From contig NZ_CP133265.1 in the NCBI RefSeq assembly GCF_030915505.1, positions 2,818,001 to 2,882,000 on the forward strand: a stretch of DNA of 64,000 nt, read 5' to 3'. The position numbers were made by a program, and so were the translations under genes. Source of the stretch: Neobacillus sp. OS1-2 (GTDB lineage Bacteria; Bacillota; Bacilli; Bacillales; Cytobacillaceae). The notes beneath the pieces are model-generated. The model was not told where the DNA came from. It ran no database searches and saw only the letters and a list, made by a program, of their open reading frames with translations. The first letter of the stretch is position 1. Each line of letters opens with the position of its first letter. This document shows positions 9,285 to 17,212 of this stretch, one piece after another.

Positions 9285-9419
9285 TTCGCTCATAGATCAT
9301 GAAAATTCGCTCATTGAAAGCTAAAATTCGCTCATGAAACCTGAAAATTCGCTCATTGTAAGCAAAAATTCGCTCATGAAACGCGGAGATTCGCTCATGA
9401 AACCTAAAAATTCGCTCAT
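9285..9419. repeat. Seven-copy 21-bp tandem array, core TTCGCTCAT
   Basis: The core TTCGCTCAT begins at 9285, 9306, 9327, 9348, 9369, 9390 and 9411: seven copies at an exact 21-bp period, with the spacer (mostly GAAACCTGAAAA-like) less conserved. It fills most of the 347-bp gap between the NCS2 permease and the dipeptidase. No frame stays open through it and no ribosome site precedes it, so it is not coding. It lacks the repeat/spacer proportions of a CRISPR array. Confidence 0.92.
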
Positions 9420-9573
9420 AGTGGAATCAAACTTGTAAATAAATCATGAAAGTCTAAGTATCAAAGTGTAATTTTACATAATACTAAAGATTTTTTCTTT
9501 GATTTATAACAGCACTGTTTACGAAAGCGACCTTTTCATGTGGTAGAATTTAATAAAAAGGGGTTTTTGAAAT

Positions 9574-10509
9574 ATGAATATCATCGACCTTCATTGTGAT
9601 GCCTTGATGAAGCTCCAGGAAGCAAATGGGGCACTAAGGTTTGCAGATTCACCGGAATTACATACAAATAAAACCCGATTGCAAACAGGCCAAATTAAGG
9701 TGCAATGCTTTGCGATTTTCATTGAGCCCTACCTTAAAGGAGATCAGAAATTCCAGGTCGCTCTTGAGCAAATCGATTATTTTTACAAAGAAGTGCTGGG
9801 GAGAAATCCCGATATGGTCCATATCAAGGAATGGTCTGATTTTGACCGCTTAAAAATAGGGCAGATTGGTGCCATGCTCACGCTGGAGGGTGTAGATGCA
9901 ATTGGCAATGATTTAGCAAAACTCCATATTCTTTATCAACTCGGTGTTCGCTCCATAGGCCTAACATGGAATCAAGCAAATCTTGCGGCTGACGGTGCCG
10001 GTGAGCCGCGCGGCGCCGGTCTAACGCTATTCGGGAAAGAGATTGTTGAATTTAATAACGAGCATCAAATTCTTACAGATGTATCGCATTTAAGTGACAA
10101 AGGGATTTGGGAGGTTATTGAATTAGCCAAATATCCAATTGCGAGTCATTCCAATGCACGCGCATTATGCCAGCACCCACGAAACTTAACGGATGAACAG
10201 GCAAAAGCGCTGTTTGCCAAAGGGGGAATGATTCATGTTGTCTACCATCCGCCTTTTGTTAAAGAAGCAGGTGAGGTGTCAATTGCGGACCTGGTAAAGC
10301 ATATTGATCATTTTTGCTCGCTAGGAGGATTACGGCAAATTGGTTTAGGATCGGATTTCGATGGAATTTCAATGTTTGTAAAAGGTCTAGAGGATGCCTC
10401 TAAAAGCCAAAATCTCATCAATGAGTTGTTAAAGAATTTTAAAGAGGAAGAAGTAAGGGGCTTTGCCTTCGAAAACTTCCTTAACCATCGTCCTGGTATT
10501 GGATCCTAG
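9574..10509 (+). CDS. Membrane dipeptidase-type peptidase, family M19
   Basis: 311 residues, renal-dipeptidase family zinc hydrolase. The HxD metal motif is DLHCDAL near the N-terminus; TLEGVD supplies the bridging Glu; DVSHLS and ASHSNARAL carry the later histidines; GSDFDG is the conserved C-terminal Asp motif. These enzymes cleave dipeptides, including D-amino-acid-containing ones. There is no signal peptide, so it is cytoplasmic. The start ATG follows AAAAGGGG. The small HTH gene follows closely and may be co-transcribed. Confidence 0.9.
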   Translation: MNIIDLHCDALMKLQEANGALRFADSPELHTNKTRLQTGQIKVQCFAIFIEPYLKGDQKFQVALEQIDYFYKEVLGRNPDMVHIKEWSDFDRLKIGQIGAMLTLEGVDAIGNDLAKLHILYQLGVRSIGLTWNQANLAADGAGEPRGAGLTLFGKEIVEFNNEHQILTDVSHLSDKGIWEVIELAKYPIASHSNARALCQHPRNLTDEQAKALFAKGGMIHVVYHPPFVKEAGEVSIADLVKHIDHFCSLGGLRQIGLGSDFDGISMFVKGLEDASKSQNLINELLKNFKEEEVRGFAFENFLNHRPGIGS

Positions 10510-10545
10510 TCGATTAGGAATAATTGTATGAAGGGAGTAAAAACA

Positions 10546-10776
10546 TTGTACCTTACCATAAAAGAAACAGCAGAATATTTATCCGTACCAGAAGCGACCG
10601 TCAAAAGCCTTATCCAACAAAAGAAAGTTCGTGCCCTATTTGATGGCAGCGAGTATCTAATATACAAAGAACAATTCAATACCCACCTAAAACAACTAGA
10701 AAAATACAAACAACTAATCGATGAAATCCTGAGCGAACCAATCCCAGAGAGTATCGATGTGAAAGACGAAGATTAA
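10546..10776 (+). CDS. Small excisionase-type helix-turn-helix protein
   Basis: About 76 residues. YLTIKETAEYLSVPEATVKSLIQQKKV is a winged-helix/MerR-like excisionase-family DNA-binding motif, followed by a charged, probably coiled C-terminus. The start chosen is TTG 10546, because GAAGGGAG is 7 nt upstream and family members begin at this point; ATG 10528 lies before that ribosome site. No integrase is nearby, so it is not evidence of a mobile element. Target unknown. Confidence 0.7.
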   Translation: MYLTIKETAEYLSVPEATVKSLIQQKKVRALFDGSEYLIYKEQFNTHLKQLEKYKQLIDEILSEPIPESIDVKDED

Positions 10777-10779
10777 TTT

Positions 10780-10792
10780 GGTGCCTGACACC
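10780..10792. repeat. Dispersed GGTGCCTGACACC element
   Basis: 13-bp near-palindrome GGTGCCTGACACC, followed by a region with TGTGGACACTGTCC. The same core occurs at 21935-21986, where it affects the leuA end. Confidence 0.7.
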
Positions 10793-10865
10793 CTTTGTGG
10801 ACACTGTCCGCCTAGGGTGGACATTTGCTGTTTTAATGGAACCAAACAGAATATGGGGTGCTTTT

Positions 10866-11243
10866 ATGTCTACTATTTTTCTGAAAAGAGTGTATGAACC
10901 ATATGATGCGATAGATGGCTGCCGAATTTTAATCGATCGGCTGTGGCCACGGGGGATTTCTAAAGAAGCGGCGAGGTTATCTTATTGGTTTAAGGAAATT
11001 GCTCCAAGTCCAGAGCTGCGGAAATGGTTTTGCCATAAACCTGAGCTATTTGAGGAATTTACCGATAAATATCTTAAAGAGCTTCGTACAGATGATGATA
11101 AACAACGATATATCAGGCAGATTTTCGAGATTGCATCAAGTGAAAGAGTCACACTACTCTATGGCGCAAAGGACCCGGTCAATAATCACGCACAAGTTTT
11201 AATGCTTGAACTTGCTCAATTAATGGAAGAAGAGAAAAGATAA
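10866..11243 (+). CDS. DUF488 family protein
   Basis: 125 residues from ATG 10866. The DUF488 pattern is clear: a conserved ILIDRLWPRGISKE motif, LRKWFCHKPELFEEF and VTLLYGAKDP near the C-terminus. The family is cytoplasmic and uncharacterised. The frame is open back to 10797, but that stretch lies in the dispersed-repeat sequence and has no ribosome site; GGGGTG sits just before 10866. The gene converges with the YitT-family gene across a shared hairpin. Confidence 0.85.
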   Translation: MSTIFLKRVYEPYDAIDGCRILIDRLWPRGISKEAARLSYWFKEIAPSPELRKWFCHKPELFEEFTDKYLKELRTDDDKQRYIRQIFEIASSERVTLLYGAKDPVNNHAQVLMLELAQLMEEEKR

Positions 11244-11246
11244 AAA

Positions 11247-11280
11247 GCAGTTGGGACCCTAATGGCCCAACTGCCCTTTT
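11247..11280. terminator. Convergent intrinsic terminator
   Basis: 9-bp perfect stem GCAGTTGGG / CCCAACTGC (11247-11255, 11266-11274) with T-rich flank on the plus strand and A-rich 5' flank, shared by DUF488 and the YitT-family gene. Confidence 0.8.
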
Positions 11281-12100
11281 AATCTCTGCGGAAGCGTCCC
11301 ATGACTTCCATCGTTTGCATGATGTTTACAAATGCCTTCGAATCCACTGTCCGAATGGCATGTTTTGTTTCGTTCAGTTCGAATTTGGTGATGACGGTGG
11401 TTAACACCTTTTTTGGTGTATGTGTATAGGCTCCCTCCGCATCGGTTATCGTAACCCCTCTGGCATGAAGCCGGATCAAGGCCTCACTAAGCTCATCATA
11501 TTTTTCCGTTACAATGGTTAATGTCAACTTATTCTGGGTGGTGTAAACCATATCCACAGCACGACCAGCTACATAGATGGCAATAATTGTATACAATGTG
11601 ATATTCCATCCAAAGATCAATCCGGAAATTCCGACTACCAAAAGATTCATACAGGTATTTAAAAAGCCAACCTGCATATTTTTTTGTTTGGCAAGCGTAA
11701 GACTGATAATGTCCGTTCCGCCAGTGGATCCTCCAAGACGGATAATGATTCCTACAGCGATCCCGTACAGGGCACCGCCAATAATCGATGATAGCATAAT
11801 ATCAGGGCTAATCGCATGAATCGGAATAAACTTCATACTTAACGATAAAACCAGAACAGCATAACCAGTAAGCAATACAAATCTTTTTCCAAGGTATTTC
11901 AATCCTATAAAAAATAAGGGAAAATTAATGGCTAAAATAACCCATCCAGTATTAATGGACGTAAAATGGTGAATGAAAAAGGCAATGCCTGTTACACCAC
12001 CTGATGTAAGCTTATGTGGGATAAGGAAGGTATTAAAGGCAAATCCGAAAAGAATGGAGCATAGCCCAATAACAATAATTTGAAAAAGTAATCGAAACAA
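11279..12100 (-). CDS. YitT-family membrane protein with DUF2179 domain
   Basis: About 273 residues: five to six membrane helices (LCSILFGFAFNTFLIP, SGGVTGIAFFIHH, GGSTGGTDIISL), then a cytoplasmic DUF2179 domain (about residue 205 onward, RGVTITDAEGAYT). Several paralogues of this family occur in Bacillus; function is unknown, though transport roles have been proposed. The start is taken as TTG 12100, with GAGGTG 6 nt upstream; GTG 12142 is itself part of a GAGGTG string and has no ribosome site. Confidence 0.82.
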   Translation of the reverse strand: MFRLLFQIIVIGLCSILFGFAFNTFLIPHKLTSGGVTGIAFFIHHFTSINTGWVILAINFPLFFIGLKYLGKRFVLLTGYAVLVLSLSMKFIPIHAISPDIMLSSIIGGALYGIAVGIIIRLGGSTGGTDIISLTLAKQKNMQVGFLNTCMNLLVVGISGLIFGWNITLYTIIAIYVAGRAVDMVYTTQNKLTLTIVTEKYDELSEALIRLHARGVTITDAEGAYTHTPKKVLTTVITKFELNETKHAIRTVDSKAFVNIMQTMEVMGRFRRD

Positions 12101-12191
12101 GAAAAACACCTCAATCAATTTTGTGCCTTTTCTATTTAACACCTCTTTATAGTGTGAGTCAATTTAAAATGTTTAATGTCATAAATTCGAT

Positions 12192-12217
12192 AAAAAAAAC
12201 GCCTTGTCAGCAGGCGC
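12192..12217 (-). terminator. Intrinsic terminator of the hemolysin-III gene
   Basis: Minus-strand stem CGCCT / AGGCG with 7-nt loop followed by seven T residues. Confidence 0.75.
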
Positions 12218-12218
12218 T

Positions 12219-12866
12219 TTAAATGACGTACAAATAAACAGATAAAAAATGTGCTAAGCTGCCAAGTAAAATAAAAATGTGAAAAATCTCGTGGAAGCCT
12301 AAATACTTCGATTCTAAAAACTTTGGTTTTGCCCCATAAATGATTCCACCTATAGTATAGAAAATTCCACCAAGTACCAATAAAAACAATCCGACAGGGT
12401 TTAGGCTGCTAGTTAAGGGTGAAAAAACAAACACAATCATCCAGCCCATCGCGATGTACAAGGCGGTTGAAATCCAGCGAGGACAGTTGAACCACACCAT
12501 TTTAAAAACGACTCCACTAATAGCGACACCTGAGATAATCGAAAATAGAATGGCACCGGTTTTTCCGTTTAAACTAATAAAACAAAACGGTGTGTAAGTA
12601 CCGGCAATTAATATAAAAATCATTGAATGGTCCAGCCGTCTTAAAAAGGCAATGACATTAGCACGGGCAATAACCATGTGATAGGTCGCCGATGCCGAGT
12701 AAAGCAAAATCATACTGACGCCAAAAATGATGACGGCCGAAAGTGCAAGCGGAGTCGGTGTGGTTAATGCCGCTTTTATAACCATTGCTAGCAGACCGAT
12801 AAAGGCAAAAATGGCCCCTGCCAAATGGGTTAATCCATTAATAGGTTCCCTCATGTAACTGTTCAT
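12219..12866 (-). CDS. trhA: Hemolysin III / TrhA (PAQR-like) membrane protein
   Basis: 215 residues, seven membrane helices. Motifs characteristic of the family: EPINGLTHLAGA at the start, SATYH after helix 3, HSMIFILIAGTYTPFC, and HEIFHIFILLGSLAHF, which supply the conserved His residues of the zinc site in PAQR proteins. In B. subtilis the homologue (YplQ/TrhA) affects membrane lipid homeostasis; the hemolysin name is historical. A well-formed sigma-A promoter lies upstream (12913-12941). Monocistronic. Confidence 0.9.
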   Translation of the reverse strand: MNSYMREPINGLTHLAGAIFAFIGLLAMVIKAALTTPTPLALSAVIIFGVSMILLYSASATYHMVIARANVIAFLRRLDHSMIFILIAGTYTPFCFISLNGKTGAILFSIISGVAISGVVFKMVWFNCPRWISTALYIAMGWMIVFVFSPLTSSLNPVGLFLLVLGGIFYTIGGIIYGAKPKFLESKYLGFHEIFHIFILLGSLAHFLSVYLYVI

Positions 12867-12912
12867 AGAAAATTCCCCCTAACACATCATATAGTTTTGA
12901 TAACTACTTATA

Positions 12913-12941
12913 ATAATACGAATAAAACGAAATCTAGTCAA
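12913..12941 (-). promoter_or_regulatory. Sigma-A promoter of trhA
   Basis: Minus strand TTGACT (12941-12936), 17-bp spacer, TATTAT (12918-12913). Confidence 0.78.
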
Positions 12942-12997
12942 CCTATATCTCTTTGTGTATAATAAAATTACTAATCAAACGGTGGGGTTCTTTTATT

Positions 12998-13588
12998 ATG
13001 GAAAAAATAAAAAAGATTATCGATGAACTTGTCTTAGAAACAAGCTTATCCTTGGATGAAATACCTAAAATAGATTTATATATGGATCAAGTCATTCAAT
13101 TATTTGAAAATAAGTTCAATGCGTCGAAGCGGAATGAGGACGAAAAGGTACTTACCAAAACGATGATTAATAACTATGCAAAGGGAAAGCTAATCTTTCC
13201 GATTCAAAATAAAAAGTATTCGAAAGAGCATTTGATCTTAATGGGTTTGATTTACCAGCTTAAAGGGGCACTATCAATCAATGATATTAAGGTAACCCTT
13301 AGTGGCATGAACAAAAAGATTGTAGATGAGGATGTTGATTTAGATACTTTTTATTTAAGCTATTTGCATCTGACCGGCCGAAATACGGTTGATTTTAAAG
13401 TGGATATGGAGGAGCGGGTGAAGGATGTTAAAGAGGAAATTGCCAAGAATGAAAAGGAGAGTTCCCTCTATCTCGAACAGGTGCTCATGATTTCATCCCT
13501 TGTTCACATGAGTAATTTATACCGAAGAGTAGCCGAAAAGCTTGTAGATGAAATCGTTGTTGAAAAAGAGGGAAAGAGTCAAAGATAA
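12998..13588 (+). CDS. DUF1836 family protein
   Basis: 196 residues. The first half is a winged-helix-like region (KVLTKTMINNYAKGKLIFPIQNKKYSKEHLILM) typical of DUF1836, resembling a MerR-type DNA-binding fold; the C-terminus is acidic and helical. Probably a regulator; target unknown. The start is ATG 12998 with GGTGGGG upstream; the extension to 12953 has no ribosome site. Same strand as nanE, with 76 bp between. Confidence 0.82.
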   Translation: MEKIKKIIDELVLETSLSLDEIPKIDLYMDQVIQLFENKFNASKRNEDEKVLTKTMINNYAKGKLIFPIQNKKYSKEHLILMGLIYQLKGALSINDIKVTLSGMNKKIVDEDVDLDTFYLSYLHLTGRNTVDFKVDMEERVKDVKEEIAKNEKESSLYLEQVLMISSLVHMSNLYRRVAEKLVDEIVVEKEGKSQR

Positions 13589-13664
13589 TTCAACACTTCG
13601 ATCAGCCGAGGTCTTTCCGCCAGTGTTTGAACGGGGGAAATCTATTCACAAGGAGATGCTTTTA

Positions 13665-14354
13665 ATGAAAACACCTGATCAATTATTTGAACAGCTAAAA
13701 GGAAAACTAATAGTCTCTTGCCAAGCTCTTCCGGATGAGCCACTTCACAGCCCTTTTATTATGGGGAGAATGGCTTATGCGGCAATGCTTGGAGGAGCAA
13801 GTGGGATTCGAGCAAACAGTGTGGAGGATATTCGAGAAATAAAAAAGACAGTCGATTTACCAATTATAGGCATTATAAAACGTGTCTATGAAGGGTCTGA
13901 AGTGTTCATTACTCCCACTCTAGGAGAAATAGAACTCCTATATCAAGAAGGCGTCGATATTATTGCTATTGATGCAACTACAAGGGTAAGACCAGATGGA
14001 AAGACGATAAATGAGATTTTTCCTATAATAAAAGAAAAGTATACTAACCAGTTATTTATGGCTGATTGCTCAAACTATGAGGATGCTAAATTAGCCTATG
14101 AATTGGGCTTCGATTGTATTGGAACAACGTTAAGAGGATATACAAGAGACACTCGTGGGCAGAATCTCCCTGATGTTCATTTAATCGAGAGGTTAGTAAA
14201 GGACATTCCTCTCCCAATAATTGCCGAGGGGGGAATTTGGAGCCCTGAAGATTTAAAGGCTGTATTTGATCGAGGAATCCATATGGCAGTAGTGGGGTCG
14301 GCCATTACAAGACCGATGGAAATCACAAAAAGATTTGTTAATGCAATAAGCTAA
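13665..14354 (+). CDS. nanE: N-acetylmannosamine-6-phosphate 2-epimerase
   Basis: 229-residue TIM-barrel enzyme converting ManNAc-6-P to GlcNAc-6-P in sialic-acid and amino-sugar use. Recognisable segments: LIVSCQALPDEPLHSP at the N-terminus, GASGIRANSVEDI, PIIGIIKR, IAIDATTRVRPDG, MADCSNYEDA and IIAEGGIWSPED. The start is ATG 13665 after AAGGAG; an in-frame ATG at 13656 overlaps the ribosome site. No nanA, nanK, nagA or sugar transporter is adjacent, so the gene is an orphan here, possibly used in cell-wall sugar salvage. Confidence 0.93.
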   Translation: MKTPDQLFEQLKGKLIVSCQALPDEPLHSPFIMGRMAYAAMLGGASGIRANSVEDIREIKKTVDLPIIGIIKRVYEGSEVFITPTLGEIELLYQEGVDIIAIDATTRVRPDGKTINEIFPIIKEKYTNQLFMADCSNYEDAKLAYELGFDCIGTTLRGYTRDTRGQNLPDVHLIERLVKDIPLPIIAEGGIWSPEDLKAVFDRGIHMAVVGSAITRPMEITKRFVNAIS

Positions 14355-14364
14355 AGGGTGGGAG

Positions 14365-14394
14365 AAAACATATGGTTTAGCCATATGTTTTTTA
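14365..14394 (+). terminator. Intrinsic terminator of nanE
   Basis: 11-bp stem AAAACATATGG / CCATATGTTTT with 5-nt loop and T-rich tail. Confidence 0.85.
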
Positions 14395-14409
14395 TTTTGA
14401 TAGGGGTAA

Positions 14410-15957
14410 TTATGTGATTTGCTGCATTTTAATATGTTGGACCCCTACTCCGACCTCTATTTCTTTAGAAGATAAATCCTTAGAAAGCACATGATTGATT
14501 TGAATAGAATCCGCACGATTTTCGCCGCCATAAACTTTAATCATGGCGCCAGCATTCGTAAAATTAGAGGCAGAAAGATTATTTAAGCACACATTTCTTG
14601 CCCGATATTGGAGGGCAATTAAAGGATTCCCTTTGTAATCATAATCGGGATCGCCAATCAGTGTAAAATGGTTAACTACGACATTCCTGTAGGCGGAAAT
14701 AACCATGCCTCGCGGTGTAGAATTCATATATAAGTCTGTAAAAATTGGTGCGATTGCTGCAAGGTTCACAGCGATAATATTGAAGGCTGATTGTGATGCG
14801 GCATCAGTGATTTTGTGATGCCCGATATGGCGGAAGTTAAAGGCCCGATTATCATTCACTGAGAGATGCCCAACTATTTGCACATTGGATGCTGCAGAGG
14901 AATTCTGATGGGCTTTAATTTCCACGCCGCCAAAGCACCTCGCGGATGAATTGTTCACTAATAACACATTTCGCGAACCATCATCCACTTCGATTCCATT
15001 AGAATTGGAAAAACCTTTCTGATGCGCACGTCCGCTCGGATCGCACATATGGGAATTGGAAATGAAGATATAATCACTATGGTGTGTCGTGATCCCATCG
15101 TCACCAAAGCCATAACCGGTTACTTGATCGATCCAGACATACTTGCTGCCGCCGCGGGCACGATACCCGTCACCCGCATAATTGTACTGTGTGGAGGAAA
15201 TATCGAAGCAATGAAGCCCTGGATTAATTCCTTCAACATCCTTAATCCAGCCATAGGTAACATTAGCAAAGGTCAGGCAGCTGGAATGATTGCCCCATGT
15301 ACTCGTTTTTGTCACTTCACCAAGCCTCTCGACATTCCAGTCTAAGCTCATTCTTTCGACAAAAATATGGTGATTGCCTCGCCAATGATTCGCGTTTGTA
15401 AGTAGGCGTTTTCCCTTGGGGGCTTGGTTATGAAGCTTAATAGTGGTTAACCCTTTTCCAGATCCAACAAGCCATGTCCAAGACGGCAGACGGATTTCTT
15501 TTGTGATAAACACTCCTGGGGGTATAACAATCTTCACCCGTCCCGTGGCGAGTGCCTTTTTAAAAGCTTCCGTGCAATCCGTTTTTCCATCCCCAACAGC
15601 ACCAAAATCCACAACATTCACTTCCGTTGCGATGTTTTCAGCTAGCCGTGTAAATTCATGGTCAAGCTTGCCTTTCCAATCGGGCACCACATTTCCTTGA
15701 CTATCCACTTTCATTCGCGATGGTGCCAAAAGATGTGAAGGTTTAGCCGTAAGGCGGAATAACCGCTCCTTCATTTTTTCGGAAAAAGTAAGTGCATGTT
15801 TCTTTTTGGAAATTCGAAGACATGGTTCCAAACGGTAGTGCTCAAAATATTCCTCGGTCTCTTTGATTACCCTTACCATATCAAGTCGTTTTCCGCTAAT
15901 TCGCTCAAGTAGTTCGCTATTTTTTAGCGGGTCATGGGTTTTATCGTATCTTGGCAT
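14410..15957 (-). CDS. Pectate-lyase-like parallel beta-helix protein
   Basis: 515 residues. After a ~130-residue charged N-terminal region comes NVVDFGAVGDGKTDCTEAF, the entry motif of the Pectate_lyase_3/GH28-related fold, then about 350 residues of right-handed beta-helix with repeated Asn/Gly/His turns (DDGITTHHSDYIFISNS, NGIEVDDGSRNVLLVNN). Similar folds occur in phage tailspikes and in B. subtilis YobO. No signal peptide is visible. The start is ATG 15957 with AGGAG 10 nt upstream; the open extension to 16038 is not needed. Substrate and cell location are unknown; no phage genes are adjacent. Confidence 0.78.
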   Translation of the reverse strand: MPRYDKTHDPLKNSELLERISGKRLDMVRVIKETEEYFEHYRLEPCLRISKKKHALTFSEKMKERLFRLTAKPSHLLAPSRMKVDSQGNVVPDWKGKLDHEFTRLAENIATEVNVVDFGAVGDGKTDCTEAFKKALATGRVKIVIPPGVFITKEIRLPSWTWLVGSGKGLTTIKLHNQAPKGKRLLTNANHWRGNHHIFVERMSLDWNVERLGEVTKTSTWGNHSSCLTFANVTYGWIKDVEGINPGLHCFDISSTQYNYAGDGYRARGGSKYVWIDQVTGYGFGDDGITTHHSDYIFISNSHMCDPSGRAHQKGFSNSNGIEVDDGSRNVLLVNNSSARCFGGVEIKAHQNSSAASNVQIVGHLSVNDNRAFNFRHIGHHKITDAASQSAFNIIAVNLAAIAPIFTDLYMNSTPRGMVISAYRNVVVNHFTLIGDPDYDYKGNPLIALQYRARNVCLNNLSASNFTNAGAMIKVYGGENRADSIQINHVLSKDLSSKEIEVGVGVQHIKMQQIT

Positions 15958-16100
15958 TTTTGTGTCACTCCTACTACAAGTATTATAGCCTGTTCCGCTA
16001 TAAAGGAAAAAGTACCTTTTTTGTCGAAGTTTAAGCAATGCTTTAGGAAGCTTATACTGTAAACTGAAAAGAGAAGTTAGTTAGAAATGGGGTCGGAAAT

Positions 16101-16817
16101 ATGGGAAACACACTTAAAATGTTTGTTATTGCAGCAAGAGACGGCAATCAAGCGAAAAATTTTTATGAGAGTTTGTTTAATTGGAAAATCACCGATGTTG
16201 GTCCATTGCTGCAAATTTCTGGTGCAGGCGTAAGCGGTCATATCCTAAAATGGCCGCATCAAGACCATCCGACACATACCAGCATGTACATAAATGTTGA
16301 AAACATTCAGGAATGTTTGGCGAAAGTTGAGGAAATGGGTGGGACAGTCATACTTCCGGAAATGGCAGTTCCAACCGGGGGCTCGATTGCCCAATTTGTT
16401 GACCCAGATGGAATTATCATGGGGGCTTACCATGGTGGGACCCATGCCTCGAGTCAAAGCAAAACGGAGATTGAGCTTAATCAAATTGGTTTTTTCGAAA
16501 TTGCTGCTAGAGAAGGGGATCGTTCACAAAGGTTTTATGAATCTGTTTTTCATTGGCGAATTACGGATGATGGTCCTGTCATGAATATCTCAGAAGTAGA
16601 GGCCGGCTTAAGTGGGCATTTATTCAATTGGACATTTGAAGAAACACCTTACATGACTCTTTACTTTAGAGTAGCGGACATGGCAGCCTGTTTAGAAAAG
16701 GTAACCCAGCTTGGCGGGAAAGTGATCATACCGGAAACGGAGATACCTAGCGGCGGTACATTTGCCCAATTTCTTGATCTTGATGGAAATCCGATTGGTA
16801 TTTATAGCGGCAGATAA
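16101..16817 (+). CDS. Tandem VOC (glyoxalase-fold) protein
   Basis: 238 residues made of two homologous VOC modules (about 1-115 and 125-238), each with the FYESLFNW/FYESVFHW helix, a GGTVILPE/GGKVIIPE strand and an AQFVDPDG / AQFLDLDG end. The internal similarity shows an old duplication. Such proteins bind a metal between the modules and act as lyases, dioxygenases or antibiotic-binding proteins; no substrate can be named. GGGG lies just before the ATG. Monocistronic with its own terminator. Confidence 0.85.
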   Translation: MGNTLKMFVIAARDGNQAKNFYESLFNWKITDVGPLLQISGAGVSGHILKWPHQDHPTHTSMYINVENIQECLAKVEEMGGTVILPEMAVPTGGSIAQFVDPDGIIMGAYHGGTHASSQSKTEIELNQIGFFEIAAREGDRSQRFYESVFHWRITDDGPVMNISEVEAGLSGHLFNWTFEETPYMTLYFRVADMAACLEKVTQLGGKVIIPETEIPSGGTFAQFLDLDGNPIGIYSGR

Positions 16818-16831
16818 GCTTCATAACAGTG

Positions 16832-16866
16832 AACCGGGACTTTTTACAAAAGATCTCGGTTTTTTA
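16832..16866 (+). terminator. Intrinsic terminator after tandem VOC gene
   Basis: Stem AACCGGGA / TCTCGGTT plus inner CTTTT / AAAAG, followed by TTTTT. Confidence 0.75.
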
Positions 16867-16977
16867 ATTTCTGAACTTTTGATGAACAGATTGTGTACAG
16901 CTGAGTGAATAGAAAAATTTGGGTTAGTATGGGGGCTGAAACGAATCTTTGTAAATAAGCGAAGGGAGGAATCCATC

Positions 16978-17091
16978 ATGAAATACCAAAAATCAATCCA
17001 GTTACTCGTCATCGTTATTACGTTATTATCCATTTTTGCAAAGGCCTCTGCCCTATTTTCAAGTAATGGCCCAGGGGAGTATAACTATTAG
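16978..17091 (+). CDS. 37-residue exported peptide precursor (unlisted small ORF)
   Basis: ATG at 16978 is preceded by a near-ideal GAAGGGAGG. The product starts MKYQKS, continues with a hydrophobic core IQLLVIVITLLSIF and a plausible signal-peptidase site AKASA, leaving a short tail LFSSNGPGEYNY. A good terminator follows 40 bp later, so it looks like a complete single-gene transcript. Architecture is like Phr-type or other secreted peptide precursors, but no Rap or receptor gene is adjacent. It could equally be a small membrane protein. Confidence 0.65.
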   Translation: MKYQKSIQLLVIVITLLSIFAKASALFSSNGPGEYNY

Positions 17092-17130
17092 TCCGTATAT
17101 TAATGCCGTTGAGTTTATTCGGATAATGCG

Positions 17131-17167
17131 AAAGCCCTTCCATTTTGGTGTATGGAGGGCTTTTGTT
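17131..17167. terminator. Intrinsic terminator after the small peptide gene
   Basis: Stem AAAGCCCT(T)CCAT / ATGGAGGGCTTT with one bulged T and a T-rich tail. Confidence 0.8.
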
Positions 17168-17212
17168 TAGAAATCGTTGTTCAGCTTTTTACCATGCAAA
17201 AAAAGAAAATAC

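Noticed and set aside
9285-9419. CRISPR-like array
   Set aside because: The period is 21 bp with 9-bp cores and similar spacers; no cas genes, and CRISPR repeats and spacers are longer.
10528-10776. Excisionase-like gene as sign of a mobile element
   Set aside because: No integrase, attachment repeats or other element genes nearby; small HTH proteins of this kind are common chromosomal genes.
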